From: a bacterium
GTDB lineage: Bacteria > Patescibacteriota > Saccharimonadia > Saccharimonadales > Saccharimonadaceae
NCBI GenBank assembly: GCA_030530825.1
Contig: JAUMUF010000001.1
Span: 186,001 to 250,000 of the forward strand
Direction: 5' to 3'
DNA length: 64,000 nt
Position numbers and translations under genes: made by a program. Shown here piece by piece: positions 14,067 through 24,400 of this stretch. The first letter of the stretch is position 1, and the number at the start of each line of letters is the position of its first letter. The notes under the pieces were generated by a model. That model made no database searches. It saw only the letters and a program-made list of their open reading frames with translations, and was not told where the DNA came from.

Positions 14067-14576
14067 TTATACGGAAAACTTATACAAAACCAAATCTTTT
14101 ACGGTTTTGTTCTTGAATTTTCCTCCGCAATTTTCGAGGAGGCTTCTGCTAGCACAGTTATCTTCTTTCGTCATGATCAAAAAATCAGAGAATCCGAGAT
14201 CTGGCATTATCCTCAAGGCTAATTTTAGCTGTTCTGCGCCAAGGCCTTTTCTTCGAAATTTTGGTCGAATATAATAATTGACGACGCCAAAGTCGAAGAA
14301 TGGGCAGATCTTGCGTGGCTCGGTAAAGATTATGATAAATCCAACGAGCTCTTCACCCCTGAAGCTGAAAAATATTTCGAATTTCTGATGATCGTCGAAA
14401 GTTCTTCTTCGGCATTCTTCAATCGCATTCATCCAATCGTCAAAATTCTCCATTGCGGTGTATTTTAGCGGAAAGCCTCCACAATTTTCGGCGTCAATTT
14501 CTGTCATCTCTTTGACCAACACACATACCTGCTCGCCATCCTCGAGAACAGGTTTTCGCAAAATTAAATCTGGCAT
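14067..14576 (-). CDS. GNAT-family N-acetyltransferase
   Basis: 169 residues from ATG 14576, preceded by AGAGGTGG. The acetyl-CoA pyrophosphate-binding loop is RRKGLGAEQL, preceded by a beta strand YYIRPKF; the C-terminus SRSLLENCGGKFKN is the usual GNAT end. The substrate is unknown. An extended -10, TGTTAAAAT, lies about 40 nt upstream. First host gene to the right of the phage. Confidence 0.85.
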   Translation of the reverse strand: MPDLILRKPVLEDGEQVCVLVKEMTEIDAENCGGFPLKYTAMENFDDWMNAIEECRRRTFDDHQKFEIFFSFRGEELVGFIIIFTEPRKICPFFDFGVVNYYIRPKFRRKGLGAEQLKLALRIMPDLGFSDFLIMTKEDNCASRSLLENCGGKFKNKTVKDLVLYKFSV

Positions 14577-14653
14577 ATCGCCACCTCTTTCTAAAGTACT
14601 TGGCCATATTTTAACATAATTAAATAAAAATGTCAATAGAGCGCGAATATGGT

Positions 14654-15463
14654 CTATAAATCTCGCCCGACAGCGGTGATGCTGGCTTCGAGTTTTTTTG
14701 AAGCGCTCCACATTTGCCATACTGCGACCTCTGTTGGTGTTTGTCCAGACCAGAGTGAGAGCGGCGAGAATTTGGCGATTTTGCTCGACGCGGGACTCGA
14801 AACCACCTCGCCGTTTTGAGCAAAAATCAGATTTTCTGCGTGAAAAACCGCCACTAAACAGGGGTAAGTTAGTGTAAATTTATGTATAATCTCCACAAAA
14901 TTGGCCAGTTGGAGTGAAAATGTCAGCACTTTTGGGTAAAAAACGCTCGAAAAAATCTTCTGAAGTTGTGCAAAACTCGCAATAATCGTAAGATTGGGCT
15001 TTTGTAAGATTTCGTGCGAAGAATTGATTAAAATATCGACCGCGTCGCGCGTAATTGTTATGGGCTTATCTGTAAAAAGGATGAATTTTTCAAACAAGAC
15101 GGCGGTTTCTGAATTCTTATTGGTGTCACCAATGAATAAAATTGCGTCCGCCCAAGCCTCGGCCGCACGAAAGTCATCCCACGCTTCCGCTGAAAACCCG
15201 CCAGAATGGTTGCTTTTGGCAAAAACTACATCTGTTAATTCATCGATTTTCAAAAATTTATTAAGCGAATCGGGCGCCAAGATTTTGACTTCGCCCGCGC
15301 CTGTTTTTTGCGCTGTGTCGTATGCCAATGCGAGGCTTCGAAATGATCCACTCCCGCCTCCCACAATTAAAATTTTTCCTGCGCGAGATTTTTGCTCTGG
15401 TCGCGCCCACGCAATCTCTGGAAAAAGCAATTTATCAGATTGGACCTTCCAGAAATCAAACAT
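14654..15463 (-). CDS. NAD(P)HX dehydratase-like (YjeF C-domain/ribokinase fold) protein
   Basis: 269 residues. N-terminal GKILIVGGGSGSFRSLALAY and GAGEVKILAPDSL match the start of ADP-dependent NAD(P)H-hydrate dehydratases, which repair hydrated nicotinamide cofactors. The family's GTGDVLAG-type nucleotide/catalytic loop is not recognisable (the equivalent place reads FSPLSLWSGQTPTEVAVW), so activity is doubtful. Its start overlaps the end of the exonuclease III gene by 8 nt, so the two are co-transcribed. Confidence 0.65.
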   Translation of the reverse strand: MFDFWKVQSDKLLFPEIAWARPEQKSRAGKILIVGGGSGSFRSLALAYDTAQKTGAGEVKILAPDSLNKFLKIDELTDVVFAKSNHSGGFSAEAWDDFRAAEAWADAILFIGDTNKNSETAVLFEKFILFTDKPITITRDAVDILINSSHEILQKPNLTIIASFAQLQKIFSSVFYPKVLTFSLQLANFVEIIHKFTLTYPCLVAVFHAENLIFAQNGEVVSSPASSKIAKFSPLSLWSGQTPTEVAVWQMWSASKKLEASITAVGRDL

Positions 15464-16364
15464 TTTTTACCTCGATTGAAACTGGGCAGTGGTCGCTGCC
15501 AAAAATATCGTCGTGAATTCCAGCGTCAATTATCTGGAGATTTTTCCCTTTTTGATTTTTGAAAAATTGAGCGCTCGCCACAAAATAATCAATCCGCCAG
15601 CCGACATTTCGCTCGCGCGCTTTGCCAAAATTGCTCCACCAGGTATAAAATTCCGCCCTTTCAGGATAAAAATTTCGAAAAGTATCAACAAAATTCGTAT
15701 TCAAAATATTGGAGATCCCCGCTCGTTCTTCATCTGTAAAGCCGGCGCTACGTCGATTCTGCTTGGGCCTAGCGAGGTCGATTTCTTGGTGGGCCACATT
15801 GAGATCTCCGCAAAAAATCACAGGCTTTTTATCGAAATCCTCACTCAAATTTTCCGCCAAAATCTCGACATTCTCTGATGAAAAATCACTATTCGAAAGC
15901 ACTCCTTGCTCCAATTTGGTCGCAAATTTCAAAAATTCTGCGTCCCATTTTTGTCGCAAATCCATTCGTTCTAACTTATTTTTGGCGTTGGGAGTATAAA
16001 CCGTAACCAGCCAGAACTGCTCGAATTCCGCCGCGCAGATCCGCCCTTCCCCGGTGGCGTCGCCGTAATTGTCGCGGAGAAGATCATCTTTCAGAAATTC
16101 CTCAGGGAAATTATGAAGCACTCTCAAAGGCTTGATTTTGCTCCAGATTGCGGTACCGGAATAGCCTTTGCGCTCAGCAAAACTCCAAAATTGCTCAAAA
16201 TCCGCATAATTCTCGGCGAAGTTTTCTTTTGAAATCTGGTTGGCTTGAATCTTAATCTCTTGAAAACACACGATATCTGGATTTTCTTTTTCGAAAAATT
16301 CTCGAAGTGCGCCCTTTTTTTCAACCGACCGCAAACCATTGACATTCCATGAAAATATTTTCAT
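15456..16364 (-). CDS. xth: Exodeoxyribonuclease III / AP endonuclease
   Basis: 302 residues of the EEP nuclease fold, cutting at abasic sites in base-excision repair. Motifs: MKIFSWNVNGLRS (1-13), CFQEIKIQ (catalytic Glu), FCGDLNVAH (Asp/Asn pair) and near the end GSDHCPVSI (catalytic Asp-His). Somewhat longer than E. coli Xth (268). Begins 1 nt after smpB and shares its promoter. Confidence 0.95.
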   Translation of the reverse strand: MKIFSWNVNGLRSVEKKGALREFFEKENPDIVCFQEIKIQANQISKENFAENYADFEQFWSFAERKGYSGTAIWSKIKPLRVLHNFPEEFLKDDLLRDNYGDATGEGRICAAEFEQFWLVTVYTPNAKNKLERMDLRQKWDAEFLKFATKLEQGVLSNSDFSSENVEILAENLSEDFDKKPVIFCGDLNVAHQEIDLARPKQNRRSAGFTDEERAGISNILNTNFVDTFRNFYPERAEFYTWWSNFGKARERNVGWRIDYFVASAQFFKNQKGKNLQIIDAGIHDDIFGSDHCPVSIEVKNV

Positions 16365-16365
16365 A

Positions 16366-16842
16366 CTAAAACCTCTTGATCATTCGTGCGCTCTCTCTTG
16401 CGGCCTGCTTACGCTTGAGAGTTTCTCGTTTGTCGTATTGCTTTTTGCCCTTACCAACAGATATGACGATCTTGATAAAGCGACCGCCTGCTAGAATTTT
16501 GAGTGGAACGATCGTAAAGCCATCCTTTTTAGAAATGGCCAAATTGTCGATTTGTTTGCGCGTAGCAAGCAATTTTTTAGGCGTTGTGTCAATAGAGTCT
16601 GATTTGGAGATTCCTTCGCCCTGATTTTTGAGTGAAAAACTAGCGTTGTTGAGCCAGAGTTCCATGCCCTTTTTGCCTGCTCGCAGAGTAATAAAAGCGC
16701 CCTTGAGACTAACGCGACCGTCGCGCACAGCTCGCACCTCAACACCACGCAGGCTCATTCCTGCTACGATTTCTTCACCCAAATCATAATCGAACCGCGC
16801 TCGGCGATTTTCGATATTTTTAAGAGTTTGGGGCTTTTTCAT
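16366..16842 (-). CDS. smpB: SsrA-binding protein SmpB
   Basis: 158 residues; partner of tmRNA in rescue of stalled ribosomes. Motifs: NRRARFDYDLGEEIVAGMSLRGVEVRAVRDGRVSL-type core (key residues N9, E20 and G28) and the basic C-tail KRETLKRKQAARES. Start ATG 16842 lies 7 nt after an extended -10 (TGCTAAAAT, hexamer at 16850-16855), with no Shine-Dalgarno. No tmRNA gene was recognised in the window. Confidence 0.95.
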   Translation of the reverse strand: MKKPQTLKNIENRRARFDYDLGEEIVAGMSLRGVEVRAVRDGRVSLKGAFITLRAGKKGMELWLNNASFSLKNQGEGISKSDSIDTTPKKLLATRKQIDNLAISKKDGFTIVPLKILAGGRFIKIVISVGKGKKQYDKRETLKRKQAARESARMIKRF

Positions 16843-16881
16843 ATAATTTATTTTAGCATAGATTTGAGAATCCCGCAAACG

Positions 16882-17472
16882 CTAGAAGAGGCTTTGTTGA
16901 GGAAGATTCGATACTTCTTCTGTGAGAATTTTTAGAGCTCTCTCGTTTTTGACTACATCTTTTAAGAAGACCTCAAAAGCCTTTAAATCGCTAAAATTAT
17001 ATAATTTTTCATTAGGTGAGAAGAAAATCGTAACTTTCTTTTGCCTTTTAAGAACTTCTATTGCGTTGTATAATGTGCCCTTGCTTAAAGCTTGTTTTTT
17101 GAAGCGAGTCATCATATAAGTGGGCTCCCACAGCATGATGGCTTCCGTGCAATCTTCTGCCATTTGAGTGTCTTTATATCTTTGTATTTTGAATTTGTCC
17201 TTTTCGTGAGATGGTGGCGTTATTTTTACGGTAGGCCAACCTAGCGAATAGCCTTCGTTATGCCTTGCTCCACCCTGCTCAGAAGTATATATGGAGATTT
17301 TATTTTTAGGATATGATTTTTCTAGGAAGAATTTTTGGATGCTTAAATCGACGCCTTTTGCGTCGCTAACTAAAATTGAGCCATTTTCATCCACTATTTT
17401 ATTGAGAATATCTGTAATTTGACTGGGTAAAGTTTTTATGCTTCTTGACCCTGAAATAAAATATTTTTTCAT
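16882..17472 (-). CDS. SLOG/Rossmann-like nucleotide-sensing protein candidate
   Basis: 196 residues. FISGSRS at 4-10 and ILVSDAKGVDLSIQKFF (about 33-49) resemble the Rossmann-like start and glycine loop of SLOG (DprA/LOG-like) proteins, which bind or process nucleotides and occur in conflict systems. Its ATG overlaps the stop of the phosphoribosyltransferase gene (ATGA), so the two are translated together. Isoleucine ATA codons are frequent, unlike the flanking smpB/xth genes, which hints at transfer. The family call is tentative. Confidence 0.6.
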   Translation of the reverse strand: MKKYFISGSRSIKTLPSQITDILNKIVDENGSILVSDAKGVDLSIQKFFLEKSYPKNKISIYTSEQGGARHNEGYSLGWPTVKITPPSHEKDKFKIQRYKDTQMAEDCTEAIMLWEPTYMMTRFKKQALSKGTLYNAIEVLKRQKKVTIFFSPNEKLYNFSDLKAFEVFLKDVVKNERALKILTEEVSNLPQQSLF

Positions 17473-18096
17473 CTGCCTAATAGTCCTTTTCCTAAATTCT
17501 TAACCATACTAATAAAATATATTTTTTCTATGTTTTGATGCTTTCTGAGTAGTTCTGAGACGGCTTTAAGTGTTTTGCCTTGGCCATAGGTGTCATCTAT
17601 TATAAGAATTGATGTTTTATAGTGTGGCGGATTGATTATAAAATCACTTTCTTTGAAGAATTCATTAATGGGCATATTTTTTGCCTTTTTGTTGATATTT
17701 TTGATTATCAAATCTTGCTCATATGGCCTATTTAATGCTTCTGCTATCATTTTGGCGAGATCAAAGACTGGTTGTCTCATCTTGGCTCTATGTGTTGGAG
17801 CCATAGGGCACACAATAAGGTCTTCTTCATTTTTTAAGAATTTGAAAGAAAGCAATTTATTCTCTATGCTATTAAAGATAGTTTGTAATTTGTGATTATA
17901 TTGAGCTTGACTTAGGGGCTCATATTTTATTTCGTGTATAAGCTTGCCTAGCGGTGTATATTTTTTATAGAGGTCTCCGTAATAGTCAAAGGCTATTCCG
18001 TGGTCCACGCAGGGGGGTAATGATTAGCTTGGAGACGGCGTTAATGCCTCCGCCATCTAAAAGGATCTTTGCGCTTTCATGATGAAGTTTGTTCAT
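17469..18096 (-). pseudogene. Phosphoribosyltransferase (ComF-like), frameshifted at a C6 run
   Basis: The PRPP loop ILIIDDTYGQGKTLK is clear in the long part (17469-18008). That frame could start at GTG 18008, but upstream another frame opens with ATG 18096, exactly 6 nt after TGATACAAT, and reads like coding sequence (MNKLHHESAKILLDGGGINA). The two frames meet at a six-C run (18012-18017). With five Cs the reading would pass smoothly into CVDHGIAFDYYGD. So this is a one-base frameshift, a phase-variable tract, or a base-calling error. Co-transcribed with the SLOG-like gene; the pair suggests nucleotide metabolism or signalling. Confidence 0.7.
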
Positions 18097-18123
18097 GCTT
18101 ATATTGTATCACAAAAGCGGATT

Positions 18124-19218
18124 TTAGAAAATTATCATCGAGTCGCCGTAGCTCAAAAATTTGTATTCTTTTTCGGTGGCGTGGGCGTAGGCTTTAGAAA
18201 GATTCTCCCAGCCAGCAAAGGCGCTTGCCAGCATTAAAACGGTCGATTTTGGTGCGTGAAAATTGGTCATCAGTCCGTCGATTGTCTTAAAGTCATAGCC
18301 GGGATAGATGAAAATATCCGCCTCGCCCCGGAGATTGCCATTTTCGTTTTTTGATATTTTTGAAATTTCTATCGAAGAATTGGCACCAGAATTTCCATCC
18401 AAACTCTTTTCGAAGATTGCATTATGTGCGTATTCCAGCGTGCGCGCAACGGTTGTGCCGAGCGCAAAAACTCGCCCGCCGTTTGCCTTTGTTTCTCGGA
18501 TTTTCTCAACTGTTTTGAGCGGAATTTCGAAATATTCTTGATGCATTTTGTGCTTTTCGAGATCGTCAACGCGGATCGGCATAAAAGTCCCCAAGCCCAC
18601 ATGGAGAGTGAGATAGCAGATCGAGACGCCCTTTTCTTTTAGGCTTTTCAAAATTTCTTCCGTCATATTAAGGCTGGCGGTCGGCGCCGCGACAGAGCCT
18701 TTTTCGTCCGCAAAAACAGTCTGGTAGCGCTCGATGTCCAGCGCGGTCGCGTCTCGCCGCATATATGGTGGTAAAGGCACAGTGCCGTGTTGCTCGCACA
18801 AATCTCGCAGATCAGTGTCGCTCTCAACGATGGCGAGGCCGTCGCCAAGGACTTCGCGGACGCGGATTTTTTCGCTTGAATTTTTCACCGTCAAAATATC
18901 GCCCGCCTTAATTTTGCCGCGGTACATCACCTTGTGTGAATGCCAATCATTGTCGCCAGCGTGGCGCTCCAAGACGACCAACTCTCGCTCTGCCCCGCTC
19001 TCCTTCTCAACAAAAAGCCGAGCCTTGATGACGCGGGTGTCGTTCAAGATTAAAAGATCTCCCTTTTTGAAAAACTCCGCCACATTGCGATAAAAACTAT
19101 CGCGGATCTCGCCCGTATGGCGGTTAAGGGCGAGCAACCTCGAAGCGCCTCGCACTTGTGGTGGGTGTGCCGCGATGAGGTCTTCTGGTATGTTGTAGGT
19201 GTAATCTTCGAGTTTCAT
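18124..19218 (-). CDS. queA: S-adenosylmethionine:tRNA ribosyltransferase-isomerase QueA
   Basis: 364 residues; adds the epoxycyclopentane moiety in queuosine synthesis. Family blocks: the MKLEDYTYNIPEDLIAAHP-type N-terminus, GDLLILNDTRVIKARL, GSVAAPTASL, LHVGLGTFMPI and DGLMTNFHAPKSTVLML. Start ATG lies 6 nt after TGATATAAT (hexamer 19225-19230), a promoter placed inside the end of the upstream ATPase gene, so leaderless expression is likely. Confidence 0.97.
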   Translation of the reverse strand: MKLEDYTYNIPEDLIAAHPPQVRGASRLLALNRHTGEIRDSFYRNVAEFFKKGDLLILNDTRVIKARLFVEKESGAERELVVLERHAGDNDWHSHKVMYRGKIKAGDILTVKNSSEKIRVREVLGDGLAIVESDTDLRDLCEQHGTVPLPPYMRRDATALDIERYQTVFADEKGSVAAPTASLNMTEEILKSLKEKGVSICYLTLHVGLGTFMPIRVDDLEKHKMHQEYFEIPLKTVEKIRETKANGGRVFALGTTVARTLEYAHNAIFEKSLDGNSGANSSIEISKISKNENGNLRGEADIFIYPGYDFKTIDGLMTNFHAPKSTVLMLASAFAGWENLSKAYAHATEKEYKFLSYGDSMIIF

Positions 19219-19225
19219 TACCGTA

Positions 19226-21391
19226 TTATATCATTTTTTGCTGCAAATCGGAAACGCTCTTATATATATCAATTAAATCGCCGATATCCGTATCTATCAT
19301 AGGTTCATACATGAATGAATTTAGATGAATGTGTTCTGGTGTTATGAGATTCACTCTGGATAGAGTTTTTATATGTTCTGAATTTAAAAAATTTAACTTG
19401 AACACATTGAATAGTATTCGGAACTGATTGGGTTTATCTATTTTTTCGAATATTTTTTCGTTCTCCTCGGGTAGAGTGTTTATCATGTATTCTTCAGCTT
19501 TCAATCTGCTCGCAATAGCTAGAGTTATCTTATGCTCTAGACTTGTGAGGTTTCCCGATTGGGTAATTTTATCTGCAGCATTGAATATATATTCTCTTAC
19601 GCTTTGCTCTGGGTTTGGGAAAGTCTTTAATGCATTGTTATTTTTAATTTTAATGCAAGGTTCAAAAATGTCTTTTAGGTCGGCTAATTTTATGGTGCTG
19701 GAATTGTTTTTTGTGTGTAATATTGCGGTTGTTTTTTCGTAAGAATAATTTGCAGGTGATTTGTCATTAGGTATGCTCAAAAATTCCGAAATGTTTCGAA
19801 CGAGCGGTATTAATGAGATGATCTGATATTCGTTTTCGAGTTTAGTCCAGTCTTTTAGAGGGTTGTTTGATGGTCCGTCCTCCAGTAAGATAGTGTTATT
19901 TATTGAATTTGCGTGAAATTTATACCCCTTCTTTAGACCTAGTCTACCCGTAATAGTTCTGTAAAAATCAAAATTATGAGAAAGTATTAGAAGATATAGA
20001 TTTTTTTCTTTGCATAGTTCGGCTAGATATTCGACTATTGCGTATTTATTTTGATAATCAAAGGAGTCTGCTATATCATCAATAACCAATAGTGTCGGTG
20101 CATCAGTCTTTGGTTTTATTGATTCTATGTCGAAGAGGATGTTAAGAATATATAGGGCTCGTTTTTCGCCCTGATTAAGCACAGATTCTGTCAGGTCTCT
20201 GGTTACTAATTTATTGCTACGACCATCTTTTTCGAACTGGAATTTTACTTCAGGGAGAGTTTCACCGAGCAATATCTCATCGATGTTCTCGATTTTCATT
20301 TTAAAAGGGACTTTAAATCTAGATTCGAAGTTTTCGAAAACTTCCTCCCATTTCGAACCTTCTTTTTTGCGTTCTTGAATTGCTTTGAGGGTTTTATCTG
20401 ATATTTCTTGAAATTCTTCGATAGTATCTTTGATGTCTTTAAAATAAGACGACCAGATGTTTTTCTTGAATTGTTTGATATTATCATTTTGCAGCATTTC
20501 TATGATTTCTGGATATGTTTTTATTATTTCGTGAAGATTTCTGGATTTAGCTGACTTATCCAAAGCTTTTTCTATATTTTTAAAAGGGGTGGTGAGCTTT
20601 AATTTAGTGTTGATTTCATTTATTAGGTCCTGTAGGCCATCCGTATCCACTATTTCTTGTCGTGTGTTTAGGTTGATTTTATTTTTAGGCAGGAAATAGT
20701 CAGATGACTCTAGGAGCTCGGCTAATTTTCTGAATTTAAGTAGGTCGAAGCTTTCCTCTTTTAAGAATTCAAATTCACGATACACCTCTTTGCGTGCTTT
20801 TATGTAGGTGCGAATGTGCTTCTGGAAATCATCACCAGTTATGAATTTTTCCAACTGGGGCTCAAAAATATCGGCATATTTAATCTTTAGATTGAGTGAC
20901 GAGTGCTTTGGGATTTTTTTGAAGTCTTTTGTTAGGCTTGTTAGTTTTGCTCCTTCTGTACTAAAGTCTGACAGTATATTTTGTTCTATGGAGTCTATTT
21001 TAGTACCTGATAAGCCCGATAGCGTTTTCAGTATGGATTGTTTTTTGGCTAATAGTTGGGATGTTAAATTTCGTATCTCGTCACTAACTAAAAGTTGGGT
21101 TAGCTTTGCGGATTCATATTTCTGTACTAAGCTTTTGATTACAAATATTTGACTCGATTCAATAGGGTTTTCATCGACCAATATATCGGCCTCCCCGGAA
21201 ACATCAAATATTATATCTTTAATATTTTCGCGTTCGCCTTTTTGTATATATTCAAAAGTTTTAGCGAAAGATGTTTTCATCGTACCATTTTTAGCGTATA
21301 TGGCGATAGCCTTGGAGTCGTCTTTGAAGTCAAATGATTGATTCATGTTTTCGATTCCAAAACAGTTTTTTAAATTTATTTCTAATTTCAT
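19226..21391 (-). CDS. PrrC/RloC-like ABC ATPase linked to type I R-M
   Basis: 721 residues. Walker A-like AKNGTMKT (33-40) with the last glycine replaced by methionine, ABC signature LNQGEKRAL (405-413), Walker B LLVIDD (434-439) and switch histidine SHNFDF (471-476), with a helical region between: an SMC/RecF-type (AAA_13) ATPase. PrrC and RloC have this head fused to an anticodon nuclease with an Arg-Glu-His triad; here R532, E536 and H559 have a related spacing, but that is only suggestive. It follows hsdR by 28 nt with AAGGAG, so it is the last gene of the R-M operon. ATA-rich codon use. Confidence 0.7.
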   Translation of the reverse strand: MKLEINLKNCFGIENMNQSFDFKDDSKAIAIYAKNGTMKTSFAKTFEYIQKGERENIKDIIFDVSGEADILVDENPIESSQIFVIKSLVQKYESAKLTQLLVSDEIRNLTSQLLAKKQSILKTLSGLSGTKIDSIEQNILSDFSTEGAKLTSLTKDFKKIPKHSSLNLKIKYADIFEPQLEKFITGDDFQKHIRTYIKARKEVYREFEFLKEESFDLLKFRKLAELLESSDYFLPKNKINLNTRQEIVDTDGLQDLINEINTKLKLTTPFKNIEKALDKSAKSRNLHEIIKTYPEIIEMLQNDNIKQFKKNIWSSYFKDIKDTIEEFQEISDKTLKAIQERKKEGSKWEEVFENFESRFKVPFKMKIENIDEILLGETLPEVKFQFEKDGRSNKLVTRDLTESVLNQGEKRALYILNILFDIESIKPKTDAPTLLVIDDIADSFDYQNKYAIVEYLAELCKEKNLYLLILSHNFDFYRTITGRLGLKKGYKFHANSINNTILLEDGPSNNPLKDWTKLENEYQIISLIPLVRNISEFLSIPNDKSPANYSYEKTTAILHTKNNSSTIKLADLKDIFEPCIKIKNNNALKTFPNPEQSVREYIFNAADKITQSGNLTSLEHKITLAIASRLKAEEYMINTLPEENEKIFEKIDKPNQFRILFNVFKLNFLNSEHIKTLSRVNLITPEHIHLNSFMYEPMIDTDIGDLIDIYKSVSDLQQKMI

Positions 21392-21419
21392 GCTGGTACT
21401 CCTTTTATTTTTAATAGTA

Positions 21420-24400
21420 TTAAATCCCGAAAAATCTCTCGAAAAACGCTCGCAGTCGCTCTAGTACTCGTTCTTTTTTGTCACTGGTAGATTCTTGATT
21501 TTCTAAAGCAAAGAGTGGTGTTGGTGGTAAGATGTCGATGATTTCGGTGCCAGTTTCTTTGATTTCGCCATTCGAAAATGCCCGCTTGACGAACTTCCGT
21601 GCTTTTTCATCTTGAAGCTTCTCCTCTTCAATGATTTTAGTGAGCTCTTTTTCTCGATTTTTTAAGACAAATTCACGCCATTTTCCCGCCAACTGATCGG
21701 TTTTGTCGCTTGCATTTATCTGATTTACGAAGTTGTCGATCAAATCTTTCTTGCTCCTCAAGTTTGGACTGGACAAAATCGCAGAATCGATCCGTGCGAG
21801 GATTTCTTTGTTTTCAATATTTTTGCTGTGAAGTTCTTCAATCAGAATCAAAATGTAGTCGATGTTAATTTCGATTGAGCGCACAAGATCCATCTCAAAG
21901 ACGAGATCGTTGGCGATGTCACTTTTTTCCGGTCTCTGATTGACGAATTCGTCGCGAATCGTGAGATAAAAACTCTGATAGTCCTGAATTTGCCCATCAC
22001 TCAAAATCTGTCGTCCTTCAAAATCGTCAAAAGTCCGCAAAATATTTTTAAGCCGCAAAAATGCGCCAAAGAGTTTAACGAATTCACGCTTTTCTTCCTC
22101 GCCGTAATTTTGAGAATTTATCGGTAGCGGAAAATTATGTTCGATTTGCTCAACGATTTGCGTATAGCCGAGATTTTCTTTATCATCTTCTTTATATCCA
22201 AAATAATAATCGTCAAAAGGTCGAAGAAGCACCGTTCCGCGTTGCTCGCCGTCGCCAAACAAGCTAATCGCCTCGTTGGTTTCTTCTTCGAGATTTCGAA
22301 AACAGACGATATTGCCAAAAGCTTTAACTGCGTTCAAGATTCGATTCGTCCGAGAAAACGCCTGAATTAGTCCATGCATTCGTAGATTTTTGTCAACCCA
22401 AAGCGTGTTGAGCGTTGTTGCATCAAATCCGGTTAGGAACATGTTGACCACGATCACCAGATCAAGCTCACGGTTTTTGATTCGTTGGCTTAAATCGCGG
22501 TAATAATTTTGAAATTTTTCGCTCGAAGTGTCGTAATTTGTGCCAAACATCTGGTTGTAATCCTGAATTGCCGTCGCCAAAAAATCCCGATCGCTTAAGT
22601 TTAGCCCATCTGTCTCAAAGTTTTCATCTGGCAGTACATCGCCCTCGACCGCGTCATTTTGTCCAAAGCTAAAAATAGTGGCAATTTTAAGCCGCTTGTC
22701 GCTCGGCAGCCCCGACATTTGTCGCTGAAATTCTTTGTAATATTCTTTCAAAACAGGGATGGAGCTCACCGCAAACATTGAGTTGAAGCCTCGGACGCGT
22801 TTTTCTTTAAGAGTGTAGCTTCCGCTGTCATTTCGAAGTGTTTTTGCGTCAAAATTTTGAAGAATGTATTCGACGATTTTTGAAATCCGCTCAGGGTGAT
22901 TGAGCGCTCGCTCGGCGTCGATTGCGGGGATTTTTTCGTCCTGAATTTGATCTTTTTGGTGGACGGTATTTACAAAATCAACCTTAAATTTCAAAACATT
23001 CTGATCGCGAATCGCATCCAAAACGGTGTATGTGTGAAGTTTATCGCCAAAGGCCTGCTCGGTGGTTTTAAGGTTGGGATTTTTGCTCGAAGCGTTGGCG
23101 TTGGCGGCAAAAATCGGCGTTCCCGTAAAGCCAAACATCAGATATTTTTTGAATTTTTTGGTGATGGCGGTGTGCATTTCGCCGAATTGTGAGCGGTGAC
23201 ACTCGTCAAAAATCAGCACGACATTTTGATTGTATATTTCACTTTTGTCGTTTCGGGTGATAAATTTCGAGAGTTTTTGTATTGTTGTCACGAGAATCCG
23301 CTTCGAGGAGTCTCTAATATTGCGCTCAAGCTCGCGCGTATTTTTCGAACCATCGACGGAGTCTTTTTCAAACTTGTCGTATTCTTTCATCGTTTGATAG
23401 TCGAGATCTTGACGGTCGACGACAAACATCACTTTGTCGATTTCTGGGATTTTGGAGGCGAGTTTGGCGGTTTTGAAAGAGGTTAAAGTTTTGCCAGATC
23501 CAGTCGTATGCCAAATGTATCCTCCGCCTCGCACGGTGCCTTGGAGTTTTTGCCCAAGCGACATATTGATTCTCTCGAGGATTTTTTCGGTCGCCGCAAT
23601 TTGATACGGTCGCATCACCATCAGCATTCGATCTGTTGTAAAAATACAGTATTTAGTCAAAATGTTCAAAAGCGTGTGCTTGCTCAAAAATGTAGCGGTA
23701 AACTCTCTAAGTTCCTCGATCCGCTTATTGGATGAATACGCCCAAAAGCTGGTAAATTCAAACGAGTTGGAAGTTCGCTTTTTGCCGATTTTACTATCGT
23801 TCTCGCGCAGATGTCCCACGCGTGTAGTGTTGGAGTAATATTTGGTTGTCGTACCGTTACTAATCACAAAAATTTGAATAAATTCAAAAAGCCCGCTTTC
23901 GCTCCAAAAGCTCTCGCGCTGGTAACGCTCAATTTGGTTGAATGCTTCTTTGATGTTTACGCCTCGCCGCTTTAGCTCGATATGAACTAGCGGCAAACCG
24001 TTGATAAGGATCGTCACGTCATATCGATGTTTACGCGACTCGCCTACGACGCTCGCTCCTTCAGCAGAATATTGATTCATCACTTGGACTTTGTTGCGAT
24101 GAATGTTGTTTTTATCAATGAGGTAAATGTTGAGATACTTGCCTGTTTCGTCAATAAAGGCTTTTTTGTGGTCTTCTTGAATTGTGGTGGTTTTTTCGAC
24201 GATGCCTTGAGATTTGTTGGCGATTTCTTTTTCAAAGAATCTGCGCCAGTCGCTATCAGAAAAGCGATAATCATTGAGTTGCTCGATTTGCTGGCGTAAA
24301 TTTTCAATCAGTTCCGACTCACTCTTAAAATTGGCGCGTTGGTAGCCCTGCCCGATCAGCTGCGCGATAAGTGCGTTTTCAAGCGCCACCTCACTCTGAT

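Noticed and set aside
16366-18123. tmRNA gene near smpB
   Set aside because: No tRNA-Ala-like ends or tag frame could be recognised in the flanking intergenic sequence.
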